NCBI RefSeq assembly: GCF_040829825.1
Contig: NZ_JBFOLH010000003.1
Direction: 5' to 3' (one strand)
From: Leadbetterella sp040829825
GTDB taxonomy: Bacteria; Bacteroidota; Bacteroidia; Cytophagales; Spirosomataceae
Length of the DNA stretch: 64,000 bases
Shown here: positions 1 through 10,600 of the stretch, piece by piece
How positions within the stretch are numbered: the first letter of the stretch is position 1
Layout of the letters: every line of letters starts with the position of its first letter
Notes under the pieces: generated by a model
Told to the model about the DNA's origin: nothing
Databases searched by the model: none
The model's input: only the letters and a program-made list of their open reading frames with translations
Program-made: the position numbers and the translations under genes

Positions 1-387
1 AAGCGCCGATGCATAGAATTCACGGGTAGAGTCTTTGCTGATGGCGTACAGGTATTCCAGGTAATCGAGGTTGGAGATTTCCGTTTCGTCCATATAGAAA
101 GACCCCACGGTAACGGTACGGTCAATATTGTCACGTGCATAGGTAACGTCTTCTTCCAGGGTACCCATCACAAAGCGGCCGCCTTCAATAAATACCATAT
201 TGGGACCTGCAGGCTGGCCTTTAAAGTCAGCAACCTTGAAGCCCTCGCCTTCTTTTTTGGCATACGCCGCACCGGTGGTCCGGCTTCTTTTACCCGGATC
301 ATTCGAAGATTTTTTACCGCTGCTGCACGAGGATGCAACAAAAAGAGTAAGTGCCAGGAAAGCTACACTTAAAGTTATTCTCTTCAT
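1..387 (-). CDS. GldJ/GldK-type gliding motility and type IX secretion lipoprotein (N-terminal part)
   Basis: The first 129 codons are present; the gene continues past the left edge. The product starts with a lipoprotein signal (hydrophobic stretch, then VASSC with the lipid-accepting Cys near residue 21). It then shows the opening of a SUMF1/FGE-sulfatase domain: PNMVFIEGGRFVMGT, followed by VGSFYMDETEISNLDYLEYLY. This pairing of lipobox and SUMF1 fold is typical of GldJ and GldK, which in Bacteroidota sit at the outer membrane and form the ring of the type IX secretion and gliding machine. These proteins lack formylglycine-forming activity. The TGAAYAK...GF lead-in looks slightly more like GldK than GldJ, but the two cannot be separated without the C-terminus or the gldLMN neighbours, which lie outside the window. 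Confidence 0.8.
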   Translation of the reverse strand, partial: MKRITLSVAFLALTLFVASSCSSGKKSSNDPGKRSRTTGAAYAKKEGEGFKVADFKGQPAGPNMVFIEGGRFVMGTLEEDVTYARDNIDRTVTVGSFYMDETEISNLDYLEYLYAISKDSTREFYASAL

Positions 388-415
388 TATAAATTATTTT
401 TAATACACGAATTCG

Positions 416-442
416 CAAAAATAAACCAAATATCTGAAACAA
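416..442 (-). promoter_or_regulatory. Putative Bacteroidetes-type promoter for the gldJ/K-like gene
   Basis: Read on the minus strand, an exact TAnnTTTG element (TATTTTTG, 416-423) is preceded 16 bp upstream by TTG (440-442). The element ends 28 bp before the ATG, a usual leader length. It separates this gene from mfd, whose stop is only 61 bp upstream. The call rests on the motif alone. Confidence 0.5.
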
Positions 443-448
443 AAGCTG

Positions 449-3400
449 TCAGCTTTCAATATGCGCCCTGATCCTGTCAAATAAGGCATCTATCTGCTGA
501 ATGGCCTTCACTTCACTCACTTCGAAAACCAGGCGGTCTTTGACCTGTTTCAGGCCGGCCTGCTTCGGATACAATTTTATGAAATCAAGAATTTTGCCAA
601 ACTTATCGGTCTGGTAGTATTCCTGATGCTTTTCTGAAACGAAATAGCCTTTGAGTTTATTATTTTTCAGAACTAATTTTTCAAAACCGATAAATTCGGC
701 TTTCCACCTGATTCTGACTATTTTAAATAACTCTTCCACCTCCTGTGGCAGCGGTCCGAAGCGGTCGGTCAGCGAAGACTGCAGGTTTTCCAGCTCTGCT
801 TCGGTTTTCAGGGTATCAATGGTATTGTATACCGAAAGCCGTTCGGAGATGTTGCTGATGTACGTTTCCGGGATCAGGATCTGCAGGTCGGTTTCAATCT
901 GGCAGTCTTCTATTTTATATACTTTCTGGCTCAGCTCTTCTTCAAACAGGCTGCGGAATTCGTTTTCTTTGAGCTCTGAAACGGCTTCATCCAGTATTTT
1001 GTGGTACATGTCATAGCCCAGGTCATTGATAAAGCCGCTTTGCTCCGAGCCCAGCAGGTTACCCGCTCCCCGGATGTCGAGGTCGCGCATAGCCACTTTA
1101 AAGCCGTCGCCCAGGTCTGAAAACTGCTCGATGGTCTGCATTCTCTTCCGGGCATCGGTGGTGAGCCCTGAGAGCGGCGGGGTCAGCAGGTAGCAAAAGG
1201 CTTTTTTGTTGGACCGCCCTACCCTGCCCCGCATCTGGTGCAGGTCAGAGAGGCCGAACATGTGGGCCTGGTTGATGATGATGGTATTGGCGTTGGGAAT
1301 ATCCAGGCCTGATTCAATGATGTTGGTAGAGATCAGGATGTTGGTTTCGTTTTCAATGAAACGGATCATTACTTTCTCCAGCTTCTCGCCCTCCATCTGG
1401 CCGTGGGCCACGCCTATCCGGGCTTCGGGCACCAGGCGATAGATAATATTAGCTATTGTATCGATATCACTTACCCGGTTATGGACAAAAAATACCTGTC
1501 CGCCCCTGCCCAGCTCGTAGCTGATGGCATCACGGATCAGCTCTTCTTTGAAGGTATCCACACGCGTTTCCACGGGCTGGCGGTTAGGCGGTGGTGTGGC
1601 AATCACCGAAAGGTCACGCGCGCCCATGAGCGAGAAGTGCAGCGTACGCGGAATAGGCGTGGCCGTAAGCGTCAGCACATCCACATTCAGCTTCAGCTCT
1701 TTGATCCGGTCTTTGGCCTTCACCCCGAATTTCTGCTCTTCGTCAATGATCAGCAGGCCCAGGTCTTTGAATACCAGCGATTTGCTCAGCAGCTTCTGGG
1801 TTCCGATCAGGATATCTGTTTTGCCTTCTTTTACTTCTTTGAGGGTTTGGGTGGTATCTTTGGCCGATTTGAAGCGGTTCAGGTAGTCTACGGTCACCGG
1901 CATCTGTGCGAGGCGTTCTGAAAAGGTCCTGTAGTGCTGCAGGGCCAGGATGGTGGTAGGCACCAGCACGGCCACCTGCTTGCCGTCTGCCGCTGCTTTA
2001 AAGGCTGCGCGGATGGCCACTTCGGTTTTCCCGAAGCCCACATCTCCGCATACCAGGCGGTCCATAGGATACGGCTTCTCCATGTCGTCTTTCACCTTGC
2101 CGGTGGCGGTGGCCTGGTCCGGGGTATCTTCGTACATGAATGACGACTCCAGCTCTATCTGCATGTAGTTGTCTTTCGAAAATGCAAAGCCGGGGGCTTC
2201 GCGCCGCTTGGCATACAGGGCGATCAGCTCTTTGGCAATGTCTTTTACCTGGCGCTTGACTTTTGATTTCCGGGTTTCCCACTCGCCCGATCCCAGCTTG
2301 CTCATGGCAGGCGGATCGCCTTCTTTCCCCGAATACCGGGCTATCTTGTGCAGGCTGTGAATGTTCACATAGAGCAGGTCGTTATCGCGGTACACGAGCC
2401 GTACGGCTTCCTGCTTTTTCCCGTTAACATCAATGGTCTCCATACCCGCAAAGCGGCCTATACCGTAATCCACATGGGTTACGTAGTCGCCGGGCTGCAG
2501 CGATTTGAGCTCTTTCAGCGTGAGGGCTTTGGATTTGGAGAAGTGGTCTTTTTCCCGGTAACGGTTCAGCCGTTCAAAAATCTGGTGGTCGGTATATACC
2601 AGCAGCTTGTTCTGCACATCGATGAAGCCGTCTCGCAGGTTGGCCGAAAGCGGGTTGAATTTAAAGCGCGGGTTGATCTCCGCAAAAATGGTTTCGAGGC
2701 GGTTCAGCTGCTTCAACGAGTCAGAGGCAATGAAAACCGTATATCCCAGGGCCTGGTTCTCGGTCAGGTCTTGGTTAAGCAGGTTAAAGTCTTTGTTGAA
2801 CGAGGGCTGGGGTTTGGATTCAAAGGAAAATACCTGTGTATCCTTAAAGTATCCTTTTTTGCCCAGCTCAAGGGTTTTGTAGCTCAGCACCCCTTTTTTT
2901 ACTCCCTTTTCATCGAGGTGGGAGTCTTCGGGCCGCAGCGAGAGGTTAATGTCTCCGCTGCCGCTTTCTTCATAGGCCCGCTCTATACGCCGGTAGTGGC
3001 TTTGCACGCGGTCAAGAATAAAGCTCAGGTCGCTGAAAACCACGAGGGAGTCTTGCGGAAGGAAGTGAAAAAACGGAACGGTTTCTTCTACCGCCAGCCG
3101 CTCCTGCAGGTTCGGGGTAATGCTGATCTGCCCGGTTTTCTGGGTAGAGAGCTGCGATTCGGCCTCAAAGGCCCGGATGCTTTCCACCTCATCGCCGAAG
3201 AGCTCTATCCGGTAGGGCACATCTGCCGAATACGAGAAGACATCCAGGATACCTCCGCGCACCGCAAATTGCCCCGGCTCGTATACAAAGTCGGTTTTTT
3301 CAAAATTATAGGAGACCAGCAGCTCGGTCACAAAATTCAGGTCAAGCGTGTCACCCACCTTTACTTTCAGCGTATGGGCTACCAGCGTTTTCCGGCTGAC

Positions 3401-3790
3401 CACTTTTTCGGAAAGCGCTTCCGGGTAGGTAACGATAAGAAGCGGATCGGGATTCTGGAAGCGGGTCAGGAGCGAGGAACGCTGAATAACATTGGCATTT
3501 TCCACTTCTCCGGCTTCCCGTTTAAACGATGCCGGAAAATACGCGATCTGCGGCGCATCAAAACCGTAAATATTCTGAAGATCATTGAAGAAATACAGCG
3601 CCTCCTCCCGGTCTTCTCTTACGATCAGGGTATAACGGGGTGCATTTTCAAAAACTGCGGCGGTAAGAATGCTGCTGAGGCTTCCGGTCAACCCTTCCGT
3701 ACGGACATGCGACTCCCTGTTTAGTGCAATGGCCAGGTTTTGCACAAAACTGTCTTGTGTATAAATTTTTAGGAAATCGCGCGCGTTCAT
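449..3790 (-). CDS. mfd: Transcription-repair coupling factor Mfd
   Basis: This 1113-residue protein has the full Mfd layout and usual length. It removes RNA polymerase stalled at DNA lesions and recruits UvrA for nucleotide excision repair. The N-terminal third is the UvrB-like damage-recognition module (FFNDLQNIYG, FAVRGGILDVFSY). The middle holds the RNA-polymerase-interacting domain with GDYVTHVDYGIGRFAGM. The C-terminal half is a RecG-like translocase with Walker A GDVGFGKTE near residue 585, Walker B DEEQ near 683, and the QMRGRVGRS motif of helicase domain 2. It ends with the TRCF domain. It is transcribed leftward, ahead of the gldJ/K-like gene but probably separately. No disrupting frameshift is seen. 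Confidence 0.97.
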   Translation of the reverse strand: MNARDFLKIYTQDSFVQNLAIALNRESHVRTEGLTGSLSSILTAAVFENAPRYTLIVREDREEALYFFNDLQNIYGFDAPQIAYFPASFKREAGEVENANVIQRSSLLTRFQNPDPLLIVTYPEALSEKVVSRKTLVAHTLKVKVGDTLDLNFVTELLVSYNFEKTDFVYEPGQFAVRGGILDVFSYSADVPYRIELFGDEVESIRAFEAESQLSTQKTGQISITPNLQERLAVEETVPFFHFLPQDSLVVFSDLSFILDRVQSHYRRIERAYEESGSGDINLSLRPEDSHLDEKGVKKGVLSYKTLELGKKGYFKDTQVFSFESKPQPSFNKDFNLLNQDLTENQALGYTVFIASDSLKQLNRLETIFAEINPRFKFNPLSANLRDGFIDVQNKLLVYTDHQIFERLNRYREKDHFSKSKALTLKELKSLQPGDYVTHVDYGIGRFAGMETIDVNGKKQEAVRLVYRDNDLLYVNIHSLHKIARYSGKEGDPPAMSKLGSGEWETRKSKVKRQVKDIAKELIALYAKRREAPGFAFSKDNYMQIELESSFMYEDTPDQATATGKVKDDMEKPYPMDRLVCGDVGFGKTEVAIRAAFKAAADGKQVAVLVPTTILALQHYRTFSERLAQMPVTVDYLNRFKSAKDTTQTLKEVKEGKTDILIGTQKLLSKSLVFKDLGLLIIDEEQKFGVKAKDRIKELKLNVDVLTLTATPIPRTLHFSLMGARDLSVIATPPPNRQPVETRVDTFKEELIRDAISYELGRGGQVFFVHNRVSDIDTIANIIYRLVPEARIGVAHGQMEGEKLEKVMIRFIENETNILISTNIIESGLDIPNANTIIINQAHMFGLSDLHQMRGRVGRSNKKAFCYLLTPPLSGLTTDARKRMQTIEQFSDLGDGFKVAMRDLDIRGAGNLLGSEQSGFINDLGYDMYHKILDEAVSELKENEFRSLFEEELSQKVYKIEDCQIETDLQILIPETYISNISERLSVYNTIDTLKTEAELENLQSSLTDRFGPLPQEVEELFKIVRIRWKAEFIGFEKLVLKNNKLKGYFVSEKHQEYYQTDKFGKILDFIKLYPKQAGLKQVKDRLVFEVSEVKAIQQIDALFDRIRAHIES

Positions 3791-3797
3791 TTCCCTG

Positions 3798-3805
3798 CAA
3801 AGATA
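3798..3805 (-). promoter_or_regulatory. Putative -7 element of the mfd promoter
   Basis: TATCTTTG on the minus strand matches the Bacteroidetes TAnnTTTG element exactly. Only seven bases separate it from the mfd ATG, so the transcript would have almost no leader. No clear TTG element is found at the expected -33 distance, so this call is weak. Confidence 0.35.
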
Positions 3806-3872
3806 CGTTATTTTTCCCGCCGATGCTGAAATTAGGAAAAGGAAGTTGCGCAGTTTGTACTTCGCCGGCTTC

Positions 3873-5270
3873 TTACCGGCCCGGAAGCTTTTTCTCTATC
3901 TCGGGCTCAGGCAGCGGAATTGCATTTTTTGCCTGATTGTACAGCTCCGTAAGCGCTTTGACGATTTCGGGCTTGTGCCGGGCCAGGTCATACTTTTCAC
4001 CGGGGTCTGCCTCGATGTCGTAAAGCAGGGGCACATCCAGCACCCTGGGAGGCTCGGGAGAGTAAGACGCATGCGTAACGAAATGCGCCTTCCACCGGCC
4101 CTGCCTGACGGCCTGCAGGGTTTCATTGATATAGTAAAATATCTCCGTTCTTATGCTTGTGCGGGTACCCAGCAGGAGCTCACTCTGATCCATTCCGTCC
4201 AGCTCCAGGTTCCCGGGTATTTTTGAACCGGTGATCCGGGCTATTGTCGGGAAAATATCCAGGGCACTGAACAGGGCCGTGCTGGTGACGTTAGCCTTTA
4301 TCCTGCCCGGCCACCAGGCAATGCCGGGTACTCTCATGCCGCCTTCATAGGTTGAATTTTTGCCTTCAAAAAGCAGGCCGGCAGAGCCCCCGTGGTCTTT
4401 TTGCGTTAACCAGGGCCCGTTATCGCTGGTGAAGATCACCAGCGTGTTGTCCTCAATTCCCTGGTTTTTCAGCTCCTGTATGATCTGCCCCACGCTCCAG
4501 TCCAGCTCAGATACCACATCGCCGTAAATTCCTCTTTTGCTTTTGCCTTCAAAATCAGGGGACGCGTACAAAGGTGTATGGGGAAAGTTACTGGCGTAGT
4601 AGGTAAAAAACGGTTGGTTTTTATGATCCCTGATGAACTTTATTACTTCTTCGGTGTACCGTTTGGTGAGGTATCTCTGATCGGGTTCATATTCTATTAT
4701 TTCATCGTTTCTGAACAGCGGAAGCTCAGGCGCACCGGCCCTGGGCCCGGCCGGAAAAGGCTGGTCAGGGTCGATCCGGGTCGTAAAGACCCGTCCCATA
4801 TCGTTAGAGTACGGCGTTCCGAACCAGTAATCAAACCCCTGCCTCACGGGCAGGTATTCTTTCACACTGCCCAGGTGCCATTTGCCGATGATGGCCGTGG
4901 CGTATCCTTTTTCCTTCAGCATCTCGGCTATGGTAATTTCCTTATGGGGAAGCCCAGTAGCCGAGTTCTGGCGAAATACATCTCCTTTGCCGTAAACACC
5001 GGTCCGGACCGGGAAACGCCCGGTCAGCAGGGCTGCCCGGCTGGGTGTACAAACGGCGGCTCCGGCATAGCATTGGGTAAGCCGCATTCCTTCGGCGGCC
5101 ATTTTGTCCAGCTCGGGGGTAGAGATGGTGGGGTGCCCGTAGCACCCCAGGTCGCCATACCCCATGTCATCGGCTAAAATGACGATTATATTAGGCCGCT
5201 TATCGCTTTTTTGCGACCGGGCCGTTTCTGTCGCCAGCAGCAATACCAGGAAGATCAGAGCGTACCGCAT
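3873..5270 (-). CDS. Secreted Cys-type sulfatase (arylsulfatase A family)
   Basis: This 465-residue enzyme belongs to the alkaline-phosphatase-superfamily sulfatases, which hydrolyse sulfate esters. A signal peptide covers about residues 1-19. PNIIVILADDMGYGD supplies metal-binding aspartates, and the active-site signature CTPSRAALLTGR has Cys74 as the residue converted to formylglycine. GKWHLG (Lys130, His132) and TSDNGPW follow as expected. Because the signature has Cys rather than Ser, the enzyme needs a formylglycine-generating enzyme or anSME; an FGE homologue lies at 40.9 kb. It is the last gene of the run sigma-FecR-SusC-SusD-EEP-sulfatase, 12 bp after the EEP gene, which suggests it acts on a substrate taken up by the SusCD pair. 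The substrate (sulfated glycan or other sulfate ester) cannot be read from the sequence. Confidence 0.93.
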   Translation of the reverse strand: MRYALIFLVLLLATETARSQKSDKRPNIIVILADDMGYGDLGCYGHPTISTPELDKMAAEGMRLTQCYAGAAVCTPSRAALLTGRFPVRTGVYGKGDVFRQNSATGLPHKEITIAEMLKEKGYATAIIGKWHLGSVKEYLPVRQGFDYWFGTPYSNDMGRVFTTRIDPDQPFPAGPRAGAPELPLFRNDEIIEYEPDQRYLTKRYTEEVIKFIRDHKNQPFFTYYASNFPHTPLYASPDFEGKSKRGIYGDVVSELDWSVGQIIQELKNQGIEDNTLVIFTSDNGPWLTQKDHGGSAGLLFEGKNSTYEGGMRVPGIAWWPGRIKANVTSTALFSALDIFPTIARITGSKIPGNLELDGMDQSELLLGTRTSIRTEIFYYINETLQAVRQGRWKAHFVTHASYSPEPPRVLDVPLLYDIEADPGEKYDLARHKPEIVKALTELYNQAKNAIPLPEPEIEKKLPGR

Positions 5271-5282
5271 CCTGTATACCGT

Positions 5283-6074
5283 TTATCGTGTAATGATCAG
5301 GTCAGCGGTGATGGGCAGGTGATCCTGGTCATTCAGGCCCGTATACGGCGCAGAGACGTTCATAATCTTGATGTTTTTGCTGGTGATGATGTTGTCTATG
5401 CTCAGCCCGTCTTTCTTCCCGTTCAGCTTGCCCGAGGGCGCGGTCAGGAACCAGCCCTGGTTGCCGCCGTTGGCGATGTTAAAGCCCTCTGACATAAACC
5501 GGAGCTGCTCTTCATCTATGGCATTAATGTCACCCATGCATATAAAATACTCGTAATTTTTGAGCTCTTTTATCAGCAGCTCCAGCGACTCCTTATGCCA
5601 TTGCTGCTGCCAGGGCATATGGGTAGACAGAATCGTGATGGTGGTACCGTCAATGACCAGGTCGCCTACGATGGCGTAGTATTCTCCAAACCAGTTTTTC
5701 TGGCGGATATTTTTCAGCTTGTAATGGCTGTTGATGCCGTTAAAAATCCAGGTATGGGCCTCTCCGAAGTACCGGTAATTATAAAACGGCTTCAGTATTT
5801 CATCTTCGGCATTGAGCGTGCTGTCTTTATCAAAGCCTTTGTTCCACTCGTTCACCCCCAAGATATCCAGGCTCTGGCTGCTTACCCAGGCCCTCCATTT
5901 CAGTGCTTCGGCCTTAAAATGGCGCCCCTGGAAACCTCCGGTAACCCCCTGGTTAAAATGCCCTACATTATAGGTCCCTACTTTCAGCCGTATGGGTTGC
6001 TTTTCCTGCGCATAGGCTTGCACAACGGAAAGCAGAATCAACAAACAGAGTACTGATTTTATCGTTAATTTCAT
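5283..6074 (-). CDS. Secreted endonuclease/exonuclease/phosphatase-family enzyme
   Basis: This 263-residue protein has a signal peptide ending near VQAYAQ and one EEP fold. The catalytic signatures appear in order: KVGTYNVG (metal-ligand Asn), GVNEW (Glu), STHMPW (His), MGDINA (Asp, Asn), SIDNII and NDQDHLPI (terminal Asp-His). The family includes nucleases, sphingomyelinases and inositol or other phosphodiesterases. Export makes a phosphodiesterase or phosphatase working on external material more likely than DNA repair. It lies between susD and the sulfatase, separated from susD by a strong hairpin. The exact substrate is unknown. Confidence 0.85.
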   Translation of the reverse strand: MKLTIKSVLCLLILLSVVQAYAQEKQPIRLKVGTYNVGHFNQGVTGGFQGRHFKAEALKWRAWVSSQSLDILGVNEWNKGFDKDSTLNAEDEILKPFYNYRYFGEAHTWIFNGINSHYKLKNIRQKNWFGEYYAIVGDLVIDGTTITILSTHMPWQQQWHKESLELLIKELKNYEYFICMGDINAIDEEQLRFMSEGFNIANGGNQGWFLTAPSGKLNGKKDGLSIDNIITSKNIKIMNVSAPYTGLNDQDHLPITADLIITR

Positions 6075-6100
6075 TGTATTTTTTATTTAGGTTCAGGAAG

Positions 6101-6128
6101 AGAACCGGTCTTCAGACAGACCGGTTCT
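6101..6128 (-). terminator. Strong hairpin after susD, possible partial terminator
   Basis: An 11-bp perfect inverted repeat (AGAACCGGTCT at 6101-6111 and its complement at 6118-6128) encloses a 6-base loop in the 60-bp gap between the susD stop and the next gene. No uninterrupted T-run follows directly on the minus strand. It may therefore act as a leaky terminator or an RNA-stabilising 3' structure that sets the ratio of SusCD to the two downstream enzymes. Confidence 0.55.
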
Positions 6129-6134
6129 TATATC

Positions 6135-7643
6135 TCAGTTTGAATAGCCAGGGTTCTGGTCCGTTGCCTGGTTCAGGGCCTTGTTATACGCAAATTCGCT
6201 ATCGGGAATGTTGAACAACCAGTGCTTTTCATTGATGGGAAGCGGGGCTCCGTCCAGTCTCTTCTGGTTGATCAGCGCCTGCACTTTGTCTCTTCCTAAC
6301 CGAACAGTGAAGTTCCACTGCTTGGCTTCGTTCATGCGTTCGTATCTCGATTCTTTGATCAGCAGGTCAATAAACGACGGAAGCGTGCTGTAATCGGAAA
6401 GCTTATAATCCAGCGTAGCATCTGCCCCGTTGGCAGGCTTGCCGTAAGCCCGTCTGCGCATCTTGTTTATGGCTTCGATCGATTCTGCCGTTGGCGCACC
6501 GGCCACACGTGCACTGGCTTCTGCGAAGGTGAAGAGCACATCGGTATAACGGATGAGGGGAATGGACACATTACCTGCATAACCCGAAGCGTTGGGATCC
6601 CAGTACTTTGTCAGCAGGGCCCCGTTTGTGCCTCCGTAGGCTGCGCCCAGGTCAAAGACCCCCACGTTAAGCCCTTTACGGAAATCTTTGGGATCCCACC
6701 CGGCAATAAACGTATTGCGCACATCGGTATAGTGTGTCCAGTAACCGTTACCGTTCAGCATTTTCTTGCCTTCAATGGTATAGTTCGGATGGGCAGTGTA
6801 GCCCAGGTAAGTCCACATTTTACCGTCGGTACGCGAGGTTTTGAGGTAAAACACTTCTTCTGCAGAAGTTACCAGGTCATACCCGAATACCTTGTCAAAA
6901 TCACGCGAGCCGGTTACGGCCACCAGGCTATATGCATTGGTGTTCATTACTTCCCCTGATAATCTCAGCGCCTCCGCATACTCCTTGGTATACATATATA
7001 CCTCTGCTAACAGGGCCTTTGCTGCATTTTTCCCGGGTGTGCCGATGATCCGCGGCGTAGCCGGACAATTTTCTACCGCAAATTTCAGGTCATTCACCAG
7101 GAATGTATAGATTTCGGCCGGGGTTGATTTCGGCAGGTCCCATTCGGTAAGATTCGCTTCGGTACGCAGCGGCACCCCGCCCCAGCTGCGAACAAGGTTA
7201 AAATAGTTGTATGCGCGTAAGAAGCGCAATTCGGCCAGGTAGGCGGAGATCTGTTCGATGGTCATGGCATTGGCTTCAGGCAGCCGGCCGATGGCCGTAT
7301 TGCAAAACATGATGGCACGCCAGATCCTCTGCCAGTTGGTTGCCGACCGGCTGACATGCGTTGCATTAATGAACCCGTTATATTCCCTGTAGGCATAATT
7401 TGCATACACTCCTTTCGGATAGACGTATTCGGTATTGATCTCCTGGGTAGCAAACCAGTCGTCGCCATAAGCGGTGCGCATGATGTCAAGCGGCGCCATT
7501 ACCGCAGCATTGGCTTCATCTACCGTATTGTAGAACGTGGAGCTGGCTACGGCATAAGTGAAGTCTCTTTCTTCCAGCATATCCGTGCAGCTGCCCAACA
7601 GTCCGCATAAAATCGCGATAGTAAATATTTTCGTGTATTTCAT
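6135..7643 (-). CDS. SusD/RagB-family outer-membrane nutrient-binding lipoprotein
   Basis: The 502-residue product begins with a lipoprotein signal ending LLGSC (Cys19). It contains the N-terminal TPR-rich SusD-like region (LAELRFLRAYNYFNLVRSWGGVPL is the hallmark stretch, about residues 138-160) and the C-terminal RagB/SusD domain (IRYTDVLFTFAEA, EAINKMRRRA, IKESRYERMNEAKQW). SusD proteins form a surface lid over the SusC barrel and bind the substrate. It follows susC by 28 bp on the same strand, the standard order. Ligand specificity cannot be predicted from family membership. Confidence 0.95.
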   Translation of the reverse strand: MKYTKIFTIAILCGLLGSCTDMLEERDFTYAVASSTFYNTVDEANAAVMAPLDIMRTAYGDDWFATQEINTEYVYPKGVYANYAYREYNGFINATHVSRSATNWQRIWRAIMFCNTAIGRLPEANAMTIEQISAYLAELRFLRAYNYFNLVRSWGGVPLRTEANLTEWDLPKSTPAEIYTFLVNDLKFAVENCPATPRIIGTPGKNAAKALLAEVYMYTKEYAEALRLSGEVMNTNAYSLVAVTGSRDFDKVFGYDLVTSAEEVFYLKTSRTDGKMWTYLGYTAHPNYTIEGKKMLNGNGYWTHYTDVRNTFIAGWDPKDFRKGLNVGVFDLGAAYGGTNGALLTKYWDPNASGYAGNVSIPLIRYTDVLFTFAEASARVAGAPTAESIEAINKMRRRAYGKPANGADATLDYKLSDYSTLPSFIDLLIKESRYERMNEAKQWNFTVRLGRDKVQALINQKRLDGAPLPINEKHWLFNIPDSEFAYNKALNQATDQNPGYSN

Positions 7644-7671
7644 CTTGTTAACTTTTAAATAGAGTACTTCA

Positions 7672-10600
7672 TCAGAACTGAATTCTGGAGCCTATGGTAA
7701 GCGTTTTACTGTTCGGATAAGACAGGTGGTCTATTGCCCCGTCAATATCTCCTCCTTTTGAACTTACTTCCGGATCAACACCGGTGTATTTGGTGAACGT
7801 CAGGTAGTTCTGGGCCGCCACATAAACACTTGCCGCTTTTAACCAGTTCATGCTTTTCGGCACCGGGATGTGGTACGCAATACTGATGTTTTTCAACCGG
7901 AGATACGATCCGTCTTCCAGGAAACGGTCTGAAAAACGCAGGGTTCCCGTTTGCTGAATTTTAGGATATTTCACATGGGAGTTGTCCTGGCCTTCTCTCC
8001 AGCTGTTTCCGTACACCTCGCTGGAAACGTTCATGCCCTGCGAATACGACAGGTTACGCATTTCGCTCAGGTTGAAGACGTCGTTCCCCTGGGTTCCCTG
8101 CCACAGCATATTCAGCGCCCACTTTTTGTATCGCAGGTCTACGGTAAACCCGTAGAAGAAATCAGGGAAAGGATTGCCCGCAATGTAACGGTCGGCATCG
8201 GTATATGTAGCATTTCCGTTGGCATCCACGCTTCCGTCCAGGTTAACATACGACAACTGGCCGGTCTCATTAATGCCTGCATCTTTAAAGAGGTAGAATG
8301 CGCCCAGGGGCTGTCCTTCCCGGATGACGGTGATGGTTCCCGAACCGTAGTTGTTGTATACAGTACCCAGGATATCCTCGCCGCCCTCCAGCTTGACTAC
8401 CGTGTTTTTGTTGTGCGAGATATTAAATGAGGCGCTCAGCTGAACATCATTACCCCTGATGATATCTCCTTCAATCATCAGCTCAATTCCTTTGTTATCC
8501 ATACGGCCAATGTTCCGTACCGATGAGGTATAACCGGATGAGGTAGGCAGATAAACCGCATTCAGCAGGTCCGTTGTATATTTATAATAATAGTCAGCGG
8601 TGAAACGGATACGGTTCTTAAACATGGCCAGGTCAATACCCCCGTCGATCTGCGTGGTTGTTTCCCACTTCAGCGAGCCCGGATACGTGGTGCCCGGCGC
8701 AAAATACGTGTAATTGCCCGCGCCTGTGGCGGCTTTCCCTGCCGACAGAAGGTTTTGCGTACCGTAAGGGCTGATGGCGGTTGAGCCGGTTTCACCATAG
8801 CTGGCCCGGATCTTCAGATCCGATATTTTCGAAACATCTTCCATGAACGGCTCGGACGACACCCGCCAGGCTATGGCTGCCGACGGGAAATATCCCCAGC
8901 GCTGACCCGGCGAATAACGGCTCGAACCATCGGCACGAATGCTGGTAGTGAGCAGATACCTGTCTTTGAAGGAGTAGTTCAAACGCCCCAGGTAAGACAT
9001 CAGCACCCACCGGCTAAACCCGGTAGTAGGCGTGTTGATGATCCCCGCTGTTTGCAAGGCATTGGTTTCGGGCACGTCTGACAGGAAAGTATTGCCCGAA
9101 GCGGCAATTGACTTGCTGGTGCTGGACTGAATGGTATACCCGGCCATCACGTTCAGGCTGTGCACCCTGGCGATATCGGCCTGGTAGCTGAGGATGTTTT
9201 CGTTCGTGAAGTTGGTATACCGGTTGTTGCTCACCGAAGCACTGTTGCTCTGGTAGATGTAGTTGGAATTGGTGTACCCGTCATACCGGGAATCCGAGTT
9301 TTCCAGACCTACCGATGACCTCAACGAAAGCCCTTTAAACGGTTTGAAATTGGCCGAAGCGTTGATATTGCTCAGGTTCTGGGCCGTTTTGTATTTTGAT
9401 TCATAGGCCATCATCAGGGGGTTTTTCAGCTCGTGGGAAGACCAGGTATAGAGAGAGCGGAGGTCACGGTATTTTCCCTGCTCATTGTACGGAGAAAACG
9501 TAGGAGGAGCCGAGTAAGCGGCTGCCAGCATGGAAGAACCCCCGTTACCTCCGCCGTCGGCCTGGTTCATGCGGTCTACAAACGTGTAGCCCATCTGCAT
9601 GGAAATGTCCAGCATTTCATGTGCTTTTACATCGAGCGTAGTACGAAGGTTGTATTTGTCCATCATGCTGTTGTGCACCAGCCCGTCGCGTTTAAATGCC
9701 GAACCCGCTATATGGTATTTGATTTTATCGGTACCGCCGGATACCGACAGGTTATGGTTCTGGATGGGCGCGGGCTGGAATACTTCGTTTTGCCAGTCCA
9801 CTCCTTTGCCCATGGCCGCAATATCGGCATCGCTGAAAGGCGCTTCGGTCAGGATTTTGGCATTCACCAGGTATTCGTTGTAGAACCGGGCCCACTGCTG
9901 GGCGTCCATGAGATCCAGCTTTTTAATGGGTTTCTGGATACCGTAATCAATGCTGTAATTGATGTTGGCTTTCCCCTCTTTCCCCCGTTTGGTGGTAATC
10001 AGGATCACCCCGTTAGCTCCACGCGATCCATAGATGGCAGTAGCCGATGCATCTTTCAATATTTCTATGGATTCGATATCGTACTGGTTAACGGTGTAAT
10101 TGCTGAAAGGAATACCGTCAACGATATACAGCGGGCCGTTACCGCCCCGGATGGAGTTAACACCCCGGATACGCACCTGGAAGTCGCCGTCAGGAGCACC
10201 GGTATTGGTGATGATCTGTACACCGGGTGTACGGCCCTGTAGGGCCTGCACGGGATCAGATACAGGGAAAGCGGTAATGTCAGCTCCCTTGACCTGGGCC
10301 ACTGAACCTGTCAGGTCACGTTTTTTTACGGTACCGTAACCCACCACCACCAGTTCTTCAAGGCTCTTGGAATCCAGCTCCATGACCACCTCCAGGTGGG
10401 TTCTGTTTCCTACCGTCAGCTCATAGTTGTTATATCCTATTATCCTGAACTGCAGTACTGATTCCGGACCGGGTACTGCCATCTCGAAGCTCCCGTTCAT
10501 GTCTGTAATCAACCCTTTTGCCGTACCTTTCAGCACTACGCTTACCCCGGCTAAGGGGTCTCCTTTTTCATCTTTGACCGTCCCGGTTATTTTTATGTCT

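Noticed and set aside
2348..3724. 458-codon plus-strand open frame opposite mfd
   Set aside because: It lies wholly within the N-terminal half of mfd on the other strand, shows no domain, and its composition mirrors mfd codon usage.
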